Assembly (NCBI RefSeq): GCF_007714205.1
Contig: NZ_VMQU01000035.1
Location: forward strand, 1-44,866
Length of the DNA stretch: 44,866 bases
Direction: 5' to 3'
Source: Mycobacterium helveticum
GTDB taxonomy: Bacteria > Actinomycetota > Actinomycetes > Mycobacteriales > Mycobacteriaceae
Shown: positions 1 to 8,087 of the stretch, one piece after another
How positions within the stretch are numbered: the stretch's first letter is position 1
Layout: every line of letters starts with the position of its first letter
The notes under the pieces: generated by a model
Databases searched by the model: none
The model's input: the letters and a program-made list of their open reading frames with translations, nothing else
Told to the model about the DNA's origin: nothing
Translations under genes and position numbers: made by a program

Positions 1-58
1 GTCCAGGGATTTTTCCGTGACCCGAATTTGGCCTACATCGCGGCGTGACTCGACTTAC

Positions 59-289
59 TTACGATCGCCTTAGTAAGGTGGCGGGCCGGCCAGGCACCGG
101 CTTGGCCGTCAAGGCCTCCTTGCCGCCCTGCCTGTGTTTGGCCCACCATCGATACACCGAACCACGGTGCAAACCAAGCGTTTGCGCGACCTCGGCCGGG
201 GATGCACCCGCAGCGATTCGATCCACCGCCTGCATCCGCAGTACTTCCAGCGTGGCATGATCGATTTTCCGGCCGTCGTTGTCCCGCAC
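59..289 (-). pseudogene. IS630-type transposase, N-terminal remnant
   Basis: A 76-codon frame with a GTG start (GTGCGGGACAAC) encodes only the N-terminal DNA-binding part of an IS630/Tc1-type transposase. The helix-turn-helix is visible around residues 20-50 (AEVAQTLGLHRGSVYRWWAK), followed by the linker ending VPGRP that normally leads into a second helix-turn-helix and the DDE catalytic domain. The frame stops six codons after VPGRP and no catalytic domain follows within the window, so this is a fragment and cannot be active. It marks an old insertion at the left border of the transport locus. Family assignment is from recognition of the N-terminal pattern. Confidence 0.7.
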
Positions 290-407
290 GGGAATAAGTC
301 AACCTGACACATCGCCGCCATGCCAGCATGACCATCAGCGTGTCACCCTATTTATGCACGTCTTAATAATGGCGCTCCCGGTGATGTTTTCGTTGCTGCC
401 AGTGGGT

Positions 408-1166
408 TCAGCCTGGAACGTTCGCCTTGAGTGACGCCAGCGCGGCGGAGCTCAAGCGAGCCAGTTCCGCCGCCTCACCGTGATCGAGCGCAGCCGCCAA
501 AATCTCGGCCATCCGCCGATCGGTGGCTTGGCAGGCCTCGGCGTAGCGGTCCTTTTTGTCCGCACCGTCAGCGAAAGGTTCCGGCCAGCCGAACATCTTG
601 GTATATTCGGGTCCTTTGTTGAGCATGTGCGCCTCAACAGGGCTGACGCCGGAGACGGTGAGAGCACTCACGTGCATACCGCCCCACAGCTCCCGCAAGA
701 TGAACATCACCTGCATCGTCCTCGCGGCGGCATCATCGGCCAGCGGCATAGTGCGCCAGGCCGCGTACAGTGGCAGGCCCGCAAACGGCGTTGTTGCGAT
801 GACCTTCTCTCCCAACGCAGCGATGCGGTCCAATCCTTCGGCACTAGTCAAGTACTTGCGGGCGAAATCTGCAGCTTGGTCCCAATACACCTTGGCTGCG
901 CCGGCTGCGCCGCGTACCGTAACGCCTTTGTCCCACAAGCCGGCAAGGAAGCCGGGTTCGAATACGGCAAACACCGCACCGACTGTCGCGCCGGTGGCCT
1001 CACCGAGCACACCGCCGCGGCCGGCCACGTAACCCGCGAACGGGTCCTCGTAGCCGGCGGCGATGCTTTTCTCGAAAGTTTCCGGATGCAGCATGAACAC
1101 TGCGACCACTTGCTCGATGGCCGGACCCGCGCCACGGGCGGCGTCGAGCATGTCGTTGTCACTCAT
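408..1166 (-). CDS. SCO6745-family protein of unknown function
   Basis: A 252-residue, largely helical protein without signal peptide or membrane segment. The sequence resembles the conserved actinobacterial SCO6745 family, whose biochemical role I do not know. The chosen start (MSDNDMLDAARG) has a good ribosome site, GAAGGGG, about seven bases upstream. The longer open frame reaching 1250 begins with low-complexity sequence and lacks such a site. It is the last minus-strand gene after the mce locus, separated from the duplicated membrane gene by about 130 bases, so it may have its own promoter. Family call moderately sure, function unknown. Confidence 0.7.
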   Translation of the reverse strand: MSDNDMLDAARGAGPAIEQVVAVFMLHPETFEKSIAAGYEDPFAGYVAGRGGVLGEATGATVGAVFAVFEPGFLAGLWDKGVTVRGAAGAAKVYWDQAADFARKYLTSAEGLDRIAALGEKVIATTPFAGLPLYAAWRTMPLADDAAARTMQVMFILRELWGGMHVSALTVSGVSPVEAHMLNKGPEYTKMFGWPEPFADGADKKDRYAEACQATDRRMAEILAAALDHGEAAELARLSSAALASLKANVPG

Positions 1167-1295
1167 AGTGAATCCCCTTCGTTGGGTTGTGGTTAGAGCG
1201 GTTGTCGATCGTGTGCACGAATCTTGACCACTGCTTACGCTAACTAACACGACCTATGTTTTTACAGTCACGGTGCGGCAACGGATTTAGCGCGT

Positions 1296-2870
1296 TCAGC
1301 TGACATCCACCGGGACCGGTACTTCGGGTGCCGATTCGGGCGGGCTCGGCGATTCGCTTTGTCGTCGAAGTTGTTTCATGGTCAAGCTGCGCAGCAGAAA
1401 GCCGTAGCCGACCACTGCTACCCCGAGGGCCGTGAGCAACGGCGCGAATACCGGAAGCGGCGGCCAGTTGGTGTCGACGATCACGAAGTCTCTCTGCTGC
1501 CGTTCCAGTGCGGGGATGACATCACCGAGGAAGTAATCCCTGATCAATGGGACAGAACGAGCGGGTGTACCGTCGAAGCGGGTCAGCCCTTCGGTTCCTG
1601 GCGCCTCCTTCCAGCCGTTGGTGACAGTGCGCAGACTGGTAAGTACTTGGTAGATCTTCGGGAATTTTGCCCGCACGGTGTTCCACATCTGGGTGGAGGT
1701 CAAGTGTGCCTCGGAAGCCAGGTGATCGACCAATTTTGTAGCGTCGGCAGTCGAGGCCGAGAACGGCACCCCGTCCAGCAGTGCGGCCGCGTGGGGGAAG
1801 TCCAGATGGACCAGGTCGCTGACGACGTGTACGGGAACACCCACGTCTTTCGCGACGCGCTCATACAGTTTGGGGTACTCCTCGGCCACGCCGCCGTCCG
1901 GCAGAACGGCCCCTCCCAGAGCGTTGACGTAGACCGAGACGAATTCGACCCCGGCGCGATCACCTTGGATGCGATCCAACGCGAACACCGAGCGGGTGTC
2001 GTTGAGCAATGTCTGTCCGCCGCTGAACCGCGGAAACGCATTTATCCCGAGGACCAGCAAGACCACCACGACACCGATCACCGGGACCACCACCCAGGCG
2101 GACTTGAGCTTATTTTCGGGCACTCCCCGCCATGTCACCACCACCATCATGGTGCCGAACAAGAACACCACGATGCCCAGCGCCAGTAGCAGGGGAGCTA
2201 TGTAGGCAACGCCAAAGCGAGTGCCCAATGGCCGAAAGTTCGCCTGCTGACGCTCGACCGGGGCCACCACCTCTTTGCTGAGGTAGTCCCTCAACTCTGG
2301 CATCGTGCGCACGGGCGTGCCGTTGAAGGTGGTCAGCTTCTCGGTGCCCGGGATGTCATCCCAGCCGGCTACCAGTTTCGGCAGATTGACGGTTACCTGG
2401 TAGATCGCCGGGTAATCGGTCTGCAGCATGTGGTTCACCTGGTCTGGGGTCATGAACAAGACAGTTCCCAGGTAGTGGACGATCTTGGTGAGCTCGGCAC
2501 TGACTTCGCTGAGCGGCATCGAGGACAGGAATCCGTAGATATACGGGTAGTCCTTGTGCAGCATCACCTTTGTGTCGGTCGTGGAACGTCCGGTCTGCTG
2601 GGCGATGAAGTCGATGAGCTTGGGCCACTCGACTTCCGCACGGCCCGGATACATCGCGGCGTCGCCGAGGTCGACGGCGGCAGAGACCATCTCGATTCCA
2701 CCGCGGTCACCTTTGACCCGGTCGGGGGGGAACGCCGGGTTTAGGTCGTCGACCATCGCTTGCGCGGCGAACAGCCTGGGAAACAACTGCCAGGACACCA
2801 CCAAGATGACCACAATAACCCCGAGCAGGGCTACCCCCGCCCAGGCGAGTGGCAGTTTTTTCTGTCTCAT
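1296..2870 (-). CDS. Internally duplicated four-helix membrane protein of the mce locus
   Basis: A 524-residue membrane protein made of two copies of one unit. Each copy has a membrane helix near its start (about 9-30 and 260-280), an extracytoplasmic domain, and a second helix (about 222-245 and 474-495). Matching blocks include DRVKGDRGGIEMVS versus DRIQGDRAGVEFVS, and IPGTEKLTTFNGTP versus APGTEGLTRFDGTP, each followed by an ERQQ motif. A short Pro/Ser-rich tail is probably cytoplasmic. A GGAGG site precedes the ATG. It begins 17 bases after the last Mam gene, so it is probably cotranscribed with mce. I do not recognise a named family. A role with the Mce transporter is inferred from position and topology only. 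Confidence 0.75.
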   Translation of the reverse strand: MRQKKLPLAWAGVALLGVIVVILVVSWQLFPRLFAAQAMVDDLNPAFPPDRVKGDRGGIEMVSAAVDLGDAAMYPGRAEVEWPKLIDFIAQQTGRSTTDTKVMLHKDYPYIYGFLSSMPLSEVSAELTKIVHYLGTVLFMTPDQVNHMLQTDYPAIYQVTVNLPKLVAGWDDIPGTEKLTTFNGTPVRTMPELRDYLSKEVVAPVERQQANFRPLGTRFGVAYIAPLLLALGIVVFLFGTMMVVVTWRGVPENKLKSAWVVVPVIGVVVVLLVLGINAFPRFSGGQTLLNDTRSVFALDRIQGDRAGVEFVSVYVNALGGAVLPDGGVAEEYPKLYERVAKDVGVPVHVVSDLVHLDFPHAAALLDGVPFSASTADATKLVDHLASEAHLTSTQMWNTVRAKFPKIYQVLTSLRTVTNGWKEAPGTEGLTRFDGTPARSVPLIRDYFLGDVIPALERQQRDFVIVDTNWPPLPVFAPLLTALGVAVVGYGFLLRSLTMKQLRRQSESPSPPESAPEVPVPVDVS

Positions 2871-2886
2871 ATCAGCCTCCGCGGTC

Positions 2887-3456
2887 CTACGTCTTGGGTG
2901 TCAAATCCAAAAAACTGATGGTCGTGATCGCCGTCACCAACCAGTGCGAACGTTGTTGCTTCATTGCTAGTCGGTATCCCACATGTCTCAGCGAAGGAAT
3001 GTTGTTCATGAGCGGGCTCGTCGCCGTTGTGTTGATCAACACCAGTGCAACGGCATCAGGGCCTTTTAAAGATTCGACGGCCACTCCGACGACGTCTGCT
3101 TTGTTAGTCAACTGCGCCTGCTTGGTGGGCATGATCGCCGCTTGAAGGAATTTTCGGTATTGCGCGCGGAAGTCACCACCGAGATACTGACCCGCACGGT
3201 CGGGCAGCGAATCGATCGTCTCGGGCGTATAAGTCCACAACATGGTGACCGCCGCCGCTGCGGTACGCGCTACTTTCCTTGCGTTAGCCGCTGTCGCGCG
3301 ATCGGCCAGATAAGGCTGGCAAACAGCACCGGCGAACGCCGCCAGGCCCACAAACAGCGCTATCGCTGCGACTGCCACCACCGCCAGCCAGTTGTCGAGC
3401 CGCCGAGGCGCGTGGGCATCCATCAGATCATCGGATTTATATTGCTGATCTTCCAC
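2887..3456 (-). CDS. Mce-associated membrane protein (Mam)
   Basis: A 189-residue protein with a short cytoplasmic N-terminus, one membrane helix at about residues 22-46 and a periplasmic domain of about 140 residues, the usual architecture of mycobacterial Mce-associated proteins. Such proteins are thought to stabilise or assist Mce complexes. I chose the GTG at 3456 because AGGAAGGGG lies just upstream. An internal ATG at 3423 that overlaps the previous stop as TGATG is an alternative, and would shorten the protein by 11 residues. It is the fourth and last Mam-type gene after mceF. Family certain enough, precise partner unknown. Confidence 0.8.
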   Translation of the reverse strand: MEDQQYKSDDLMDAHAPRRLDNWLAVVAVAAIALFVGLAAFAGAVCQPYLADRATAANARKVARTAAAAVTMLWTYTPETIDSLPDRAGQYLGGDFRAQYRKFLQAAIMPTKQAQLTNKADVVGVAVESLKGPDAVALVLINTTATSPLMNNIPSLRHVGYRLAMKQQRSHWLVTAITTISFLDLTPKT

Positions 3457-3971
3457 CGCGCCCCTTCCTGTTTAACCGTTACCACCCAGCAGCTAGTTCG
3501 CTCAGCCTGCAGTCGGCCATCTGGGGATTTCGACGTGAGTTTGGTGGTCACCAGCACCTCGATGCCGCCATTATCGTTGTGTCTTGCGACCCCGGCATCG
3601 AGAATGGTGCCCGTGGTCGGTTCGATTTCGGCCAATTGACGCAATATCGTGTTTTGGTTAAGGCGGTACTGTTCGGCGAAATCACCGGTCGCTTGGGCCA
3701 GAATGCGAGCCGTGTAAACCTGGGTATGATCCGGATCCGGTGAGGTGAATTCCGTCATGAAAGACCGAACGTAACTGAGCGCGGCAGCGTTTTTGATCAT
3801 CGTCTGGCGCAGTGCTTCGTGTGATTTCAGGTCAAGCCCGCACAGGGCAATCGAGGCTGCGGCAACGGCCGCCGACACTATGATCACGAACAACAATCCC
3901 CGGCGTCGCGCGGGAACCGCGGGTCCAGATGCCGGCCGCGCACCCCGAACGAGTTGGCGCCGCGGGCTCAT
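3423..3971 (-). CDS. Mce-associated membrane protein (Mam)
   Basis: A 182-residue protein with an Arg-rich cytoplasmic start, a single membrane helix at about residues 26-48 and a periplasmic Mam domain ending in the typical WKISNINPM-like strand. The ATG at 3971 overlaps the stop of the preceding gene in an ATGA, indicating translational coupling. The open frame extends 19 codons further, but that extension lies inside the upstream gene. Like its neighbours it probably supports the Mce complex at the membrane. Identification rests on topology, size and position. Confidence 0.8.
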   Translation of the reverse strand: MSPRRQLVRGARPASGPAVPARRRGLLFVIIVSAAVAAASIALCGLDLKSHEALRQTMIKNAAALSYVRSFMTEFTSPDPDHTQVYTARILAQATGDFAEQYRLNQNTILRQLAEIEPTTGTILDAGVARHNDNGGIEVLVTTKLTSKSPDGRLQAERTSCWVVTVKQEGARWKISNINPMI

Positions 3972-4819
3972 GGTGTCGCTCCGACCGGGCGCGGTTCGGC
4001 CACGACAGTAAGGTGGTCGACGCGCCATTGCGCACCGCCCGACCTGACGAAGTTCACCCGGACCGCAGTCGCAATATAGCGCTGGTCGGGCGGGGTACCG
4101 CGCACAGCGCGCAAGAAGAGCAGCATGACGGCGCGACCGGACTCCGCGCTGAGCACCGAACTGTTGGTCACCCGGTATTCGTTGCGCACCGGGCCCGCTT
4201 TCAATGCCGCCAGCTGCTGGGCGGCCAATTCGCTGCGGTAGTCGTCGCTGGCCAGAGTCCGGGCCCGGGTGAAGTCGTTTTCCACGGTCTCCGGGCAGTA
4301 GCTGAGCATCTGCTCCACCATCCGTGGGCCGATCGCGGCGATCTGTGCGCTGGCGCCGGTGAGCTGTTGATCATGATGGCGCACAGCGGTATCGGTGATC
4401 GTCGCATCGGTCGCGCACAGAGCGGCAGCGCTCAGTGTTACCGCCCCGGTGATGCGGCGCAGGTTGTGATCCGAGCGGTGCCGAAGAGCCAGATCCCGCA
4501 GCAAAAGCCGCCACGGCCCGACCGGGCAGGTCCCGCGGTGCATGATCGTGATCCCGAAAATAGCCCGTCCGAGGCTTTGCCCACCGAAAGCAAGCCAGTT
4601 GACGGCCGATAGGAGGATCGCGACCGCGCCGAGTAGGACGCATACCCACCACCATCGGCCGTGCAGCGGCAACGCCAACGCCGCCAGCTTCGTCGTCGTC
4701 AAAACCGCCGCACCGGCTACGATGTCGACGGCTAGCGCGCCGGCCCGCGAACGCCATGGCGCCAACACCGCTTCACCCAATGCCGCGCAGATCTGCGGGT
4801 CGGTGCAGCTCCTCGTCAC
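3968..4819 (-). CDS. RDD-domain / Mce-associated fusion membrane protein
   Basis: A 283-residue protein with an N-terminal RDD-type membrane domain (helices at about 28-50 and 55-75, and the FGGQSLGRAIFGI motif characteristic of RDD proteins), a third hydrophobic stretch near 120-140, then a periplasmic Mam-like domain ending WRVDHLTVV. This architecture matches the M. tuberculosis mce1-linked protein Rv0176. It overlaps the upstream Mam stop and the downstream Mam start by four bases each, so translation is coupled. It probably anchors or stabilises the Mce machinery. No enzymatic motif is visible. Confidence 0.82.
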   Translation of the reverse strand: MTRSCTDPQICAALGEAVLAPWRSRAGALAVDIVAGAAVLTTTKLAALALPLHGRWWWVCVLLGAVAILLSAVNWLAFGGQSLGRAIFGITIMHRGTCPVGPWRLLLRDLALRHRSDHNLRRITGAVTLSAAALCATDATITDTAVRHHDQQLTGASAQIAAIGPRMVEQMLSYCPETVENDFTRARTLASDDYRSELAAQQLAALKAGPVRNEYRVTNSSVLSAESGRAVMLLFLRAVRGTPPDQRYIATAVRVNFVRSGGAQWRVDHLTVVAEPRPVGATP

Positions 4820-5385
4820 TTGGCCACCTGGTCGAGCTGGGCGATTTTGAATTGTCCGTCCTGGCGGACCATCTTCACCCTGATCCGGTAGTTGCTGTCA
4901 CGATCGGGCAGGCCGCCTTGAGATATCGTGGCGCGGAACACCACCAATGCGACGATGGAGCCATCGGCATTGGTGTGCTCGACCCCGGCGTCCATCTCCG
5001 GTAGTCGGACATGGATGTTCTGCGCCTGGTAGGCCTCGGACACAATGGCGCTGTACCACGCAGCTTGGGTCTTGAAGTCCCCGGTAGCGCATTCGTCCAG
5101 TTTGCGTTGGATAGCAGGCAGCGCGCCGACATCCGCGGGCTGAGTAGCTGCCACACAATCCTTGGCGGCCGCCACCGCCGCAGCGTCGGCATCGGCAACG
5201 GCCTGATTGCTCCGGTGGGCCCGCAACATCAGGTAGTCGCCCACCCCGATGCCACCGGCCGACAACATCAGCACCGTCACGACGACGACCAGCCATCGTC
5301 GTCGCCACTGCGCTGATTCGGCACGCGCGGTCACCGCAGGAGCCGCGGCGGCCATCAGCCCGCCGGTGCCAGCATCGTCTTCCAT
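4816..5385 (-). CDS. Mce-associated membrane protein (Rv0175-like)
   Basis: The first of four Mam-type genes directly after mceF. The 189-residue product has an Ala-rich cytoplasmic leader, one membrane helix at about residues 30-52 and a periplasmic domain with the conserved end KMVRQDGQFKIAQLDQVAK. Its start lies 31 bases inside the 3' end of mceF and its stop overlaps the RDD-Mam start by four bases, so it is tightly built into the operon. By analogy with the mce1 locus it corresponds to Rv0175. Function in Mce complex stability is inferred from the family. Confidence 0.82.
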   Translation of the reverse strand: MEDDAGTGGLMAAAAPAVTARAESAQWRRRWLVVVVTVLMLSAGGIGVGDYLMLRAHRSNQAVADADAAAVAAAKDCVAATQPADVGALPAIQRKLDECATGDFKTQAAWYSAIVSEAYQAQNIHVRLPEMDAGVEHTNADGSIVALVVFRATISQGGLPDRDSNYRIRVKMVRQDGQFKIAQLDQVAK

Positions 5386-6896
5386 CCGTCGTCTCCTGAG
5401 ATTGAGTTCTGGACGGAGTACCGCACGCCGTCGGGTCCGCTGACTTCACCGGATTGGGGAGTGAACGCCAGCGGTGATGGGCTCGGTGTGTAGACGCACG
5501 GGTTGGGCTGTTGTCCGTTGCATTCCGCGGTGCCCGTTCCGGGCCGTGACAGCGGATCGCTGATGGGCGGTGGGGTCCCGGCGATCCGATCGGCGGGTGC
5601 CGGGTTCAACCCGTTGTCGACGGTTGGCGCCTGAATCACCTGGCCCGGTTTCACCGGTTGATCGCAGCGCGCTCCCGGTGCCGGACAGTTGCGGATCTGA
5701 TTGGGATCGCCGTACCAGGGGTTGGTGCCCAGCGGGACGTAGGGTTTGGTGCTGCGGCATTCTTGCGGTGCAGCGCCCCGCTTGCCCGGAACGTCGACGC
5801 AGGGTAGGTTGCGGGCGCCGCGCACTGCGTTGCCTTGGAACTCCTGCGGAATCTTGCAGTAAAAGCCCGACGGCAGCGGCTCGATGCTGGTGTCGGCCGG
5901 AGACCGCCACTGGGAAGCGGGCAGAAAACCGGTCAGGCAGGGAGGTGCCTGGTTGATGGCCAAGGCGAGGTCGAGGCTGACTTCGCCGGGAAAATTCAGT
6001 GTCGTCGCTTGGCCGATCGCGGCGTTTTGGGGCAGCAGCACCAGCACTTGCTCGACGCCTTTGTGGTAGCGCAGCAACAGCCCGGAGATGACGTCGAGAT
6101 TAGCCAGGGTCTGTGGCAGCGATTCGCGGACGCCGCTGACCACGGTGGTGGCGGCGTCCAGGGTCGGGGGCGCATTGGTCAATATGCTCTTCAGCTGCGG
6201 ATCAACCCGGGCAGTCTGAATGGCCACGGTGTTGAGGTTGTGCACCCAGCGCCTGATGTCTGGCCCGGATGCGGCTGTGCTCTCCAGCAGCGTCGAATTG
6301 GCGATGATGGCGTTGATGTCGGACTTGTTGGCCGCCAGGTCGCCGGCGAGGGCCTGCGTCGAGTCGACAAATCGGTGCAAAGCCGGTCCGAGGCCGCCGA
6401 AGGCCCGTGACGTCTCGTCGAGCAGCTGGGCGATCTTTTTTTTCGGCAGTGCCGCCAGGCCGCGCTGCACCGCGTCCAGCGCTGTCCCGATCTCGGCGGG
6501 CACCGTGCCCACGGTGATGATCTGGCCCGGGGAGAAGAACTTGCCCGGGTTGCCGGTCGATACCAGATCCAGATATTGTTCGCCGATCGCTGACACCGAG
6601 TGCACGTTGGCGGTCGCGTCGACCGGAACCTTGTAGCGGTCGGCGATACTCATCGTCGCTTCGACACCGGTTCTCGTCGGCACCACCTCGGTCACTTTCC
6701 CGATTGTGGCGCCCCGGTAGGTCACGTTGGCCGTGCGGTATAGGCCTCCAGAGGACGGTAGGTCCGCCTTCAAGGTGTAATGGCCGAGACCCAAGGTAGC
6801 CGGCAGATGCAGGTAATACCCGCCTAAGACCACGGTCGCAACCGCCGTCAGAATCGCAAACACCAGGAGCTGTTTTTTGACGAAGGAGGTGATCAC
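5355..6896 (-). CDS. mceF: Mce family protein MceF
   Basis: A 513-residue Mce protein. Residues 8-30 form the N-terminal membrane anchor, and residues about 38-115 the MCE substrate-binding domain (LPSSGGLYRTANVTYRGATIG). A long helical region follows, then a Cys- and Pro-containing C-terminal tail. As the last of six Mce subunits it corresponds to MceF. In characterised systems MceA-F form a tube spanning the periplasm that carries hydrophobic molecules to the YrbE permease. It starts four bases after the mceE stop and its end overlaps the first Mam gene. Letter assignment is by operon order. Confidence 0.92.
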   Translation of the reverse strand: MITSFVKKQLLVFAILTAVATVVLGGYYLHLPATLGLGHYTLKADLPSSGGLYRTANVTYRGATIGKVTEVVPTRTGVEATMSIADRYKVPVDATANVHSVSAIGEQYLDLVSTGNPGKFFSPGQIITVGTVPAEIGTALDAVQRGLAALPKKKIAQLLDETSRAFGGLGPALHRFVDSTQALAGDLAANKSDINAIIANSTLLESTAASGPDIRRWVHNLNTVAIQTARVDPQLKSILTNAPPTLDAATTVVSGVRESLPQTLANLDVISGLLLRYHKGVEQVLVLLPQNAAIGQATTLNFPGEVSLDLALAINQAPPCLTGFLPASQWRSPADTSIEPLPSGFYCKIPQEFQGNAVRGARNLPCVDVPGKRGAAPQECRSTKPYVPLGTNPWYGDPNQIRNCPAPGARCDQPVKPGQVIQAPTVDNGLNPAPADRIAGTPPPISDPLSRPGTGTAECNGQQPNPCVYTPSPSPLAFTPQSGEVSGPDGVRYSVQNSISGDDGWKTMLAPAG

Positions 6897-6899
6897 GGC

Positions 6900-8087
6900 T
6901 CACTGCCCCCTTTCCACCAGGGGCCCGTCCGGGGCGTCGTTCGGATTCGACGTATAGCGGACATCGGGAATCATGGTGTTGGGATTGCGGCCCCAGGATT
7001 GCTCGAGGGCCCGTAACAGCCCCGAGAAGCCGGTTCCGGTGAGCAAACCGTTGTCGAGGGAACTGAGTGTCAGGTCGAGATTCAGTGAGAGGTTCCAGTA
7101 GTCGCCCCGGAAAGACTTCGGGATGGCGTTTATGTCAAACGGTGCGGTAAAGAGCAGCGGCAGTGCCGGCACCACATACGGCGCCGCCCGGACGAGCTGG
7201 GTAAGCGGCCGTTGCAGGGAGATCAGGTCGCGGTGCAGGCTGGTTCGCGCCGGCTGCACCGTTTTCCGCGTGACGTCGCTGAACCGACCCAGCGCCTCGA
7301 CGGCGTCGGTGACCCGTGTGCGGGAATTCGCCAGGTAGATGACCAGCGGCGGCAGGTCCGTCAGCGCCCGGTTCAAGGTGTCGTTGTGCTCGGCGGCCAT
7401 CGCCAAGATCCGGTCCGCCGAATCGATCGCATGGGTGATATCACCGACTTGCTGCTCCAGCTTGGCCGTGAAGGTGTCCAGCTTGCCCAGCAGAGCACGG
7501 ATCTGGTCGGCGCGGCCATTCAAGATGTTGTAGGCCTCGTTTTGGATGACTTCCAGATTCGCCACGGCTCCACCTCTGAGCACCATCGCGATGCTGGCCA
7601 GAGTCTGTTCGGTGGTAGGAAATGCCGAGGAGTTCTTCACATCGATGGTGTCGCCATTTTTCAACGGTTGCGGCGACGGATTGTCCGCTGGCGGAGCCAG
7701 CTCGATATGTTGGGTGCCCAATAAGCTGGTTTGGCCGATCTTGGCCGTGGCGTTTCGCGGCAGGCGCACACCCTTCTGCAACTCGAGCGTCACGACGGCC
7801 ACCCAATTCTTCATCGTGATCGCTCGGACCCGGCCCACGTAGACGTCGGCGACCAGCACCTTGCTGTTGGTGGTGAGAGCCAGCGTGTCGGGCATTTGTA
7901 CATAGACGGTGTAGGAGCCCGGGCCAGAGCCCGGTCCCCCCGGGATCGGCAGGTTGGAGATGCCCTGCCACTGCGCGCACGAACTCACGGAAAGCGCGAA
8001 GACCAGCGCAACCAACCCACGCCCGGCGCGTTGCCGGATTCGGCCAACCACGCCCGCGTCGCGCCCTGGCTCGATGTCTATGCTCAT
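6900..8087 (-). CDS. mceE: Mce family lipoprotein MceE
   Basis: A 395-residue Mce protein whose hydrophobic leader ends in a lipobox (LSVSSC, Cys37), as expected for MceE, which is the lipoprotein member (LprK type) of mycobacterial Mce sets. The MCE domain follows at about residues 58-135, and then a helical region. It is predicted to be lipid-anchored outside the cytoplasmic membrane and to form part of the hexameric Mce channel. It overlaps the mceD stop by four bases. A further in-frame start closer to the leader cannot be excluded. Confidence 0.92.
   Translation of the reverse strand: MSIDIEPGRDAGVVGRIRQRAGRGLVALVFALSVSSCAQWQGISNLPIPGGPGSGPGSYTVYVQMPDTLALTTNSKVLVADVYVGRVRAITMKNWVAVVTLELQKGVRLPRNATAKIGQTSLLGTQHIELAPPADNPSPQPLKNGDTIDVKNSSAFPTTEQTLASIAMVLRGGAVANLEVIQNEAYNILNGRADQIRALLGKLDTFTAKLEQQVGDITHAIDSADRILAMAAEHNDTLNRALTDLPPLVIYLANSRTRVTDAVEALGRFSDVTRKTVQPARTSLHRDLISLQRPLTQLVRAAPYVVPALPLLFTAPFDINAIPKSFRGDYWNLSLNLDLTLSSLDNGLLTGTGFSGLLRALEQSWGRNPNTMIPDVRYTSNPNDAPDGPLVERGQ

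Noticed and set aside
579..595. GTTCC-N7-CGAAC, a near match to the regulon palindrome
   Set aside because: It has one mismatch and lies inside the SCO6745-family coding sequence. A similar match occurs near 19670 in the reductase gene. About one such match is expected by chance.
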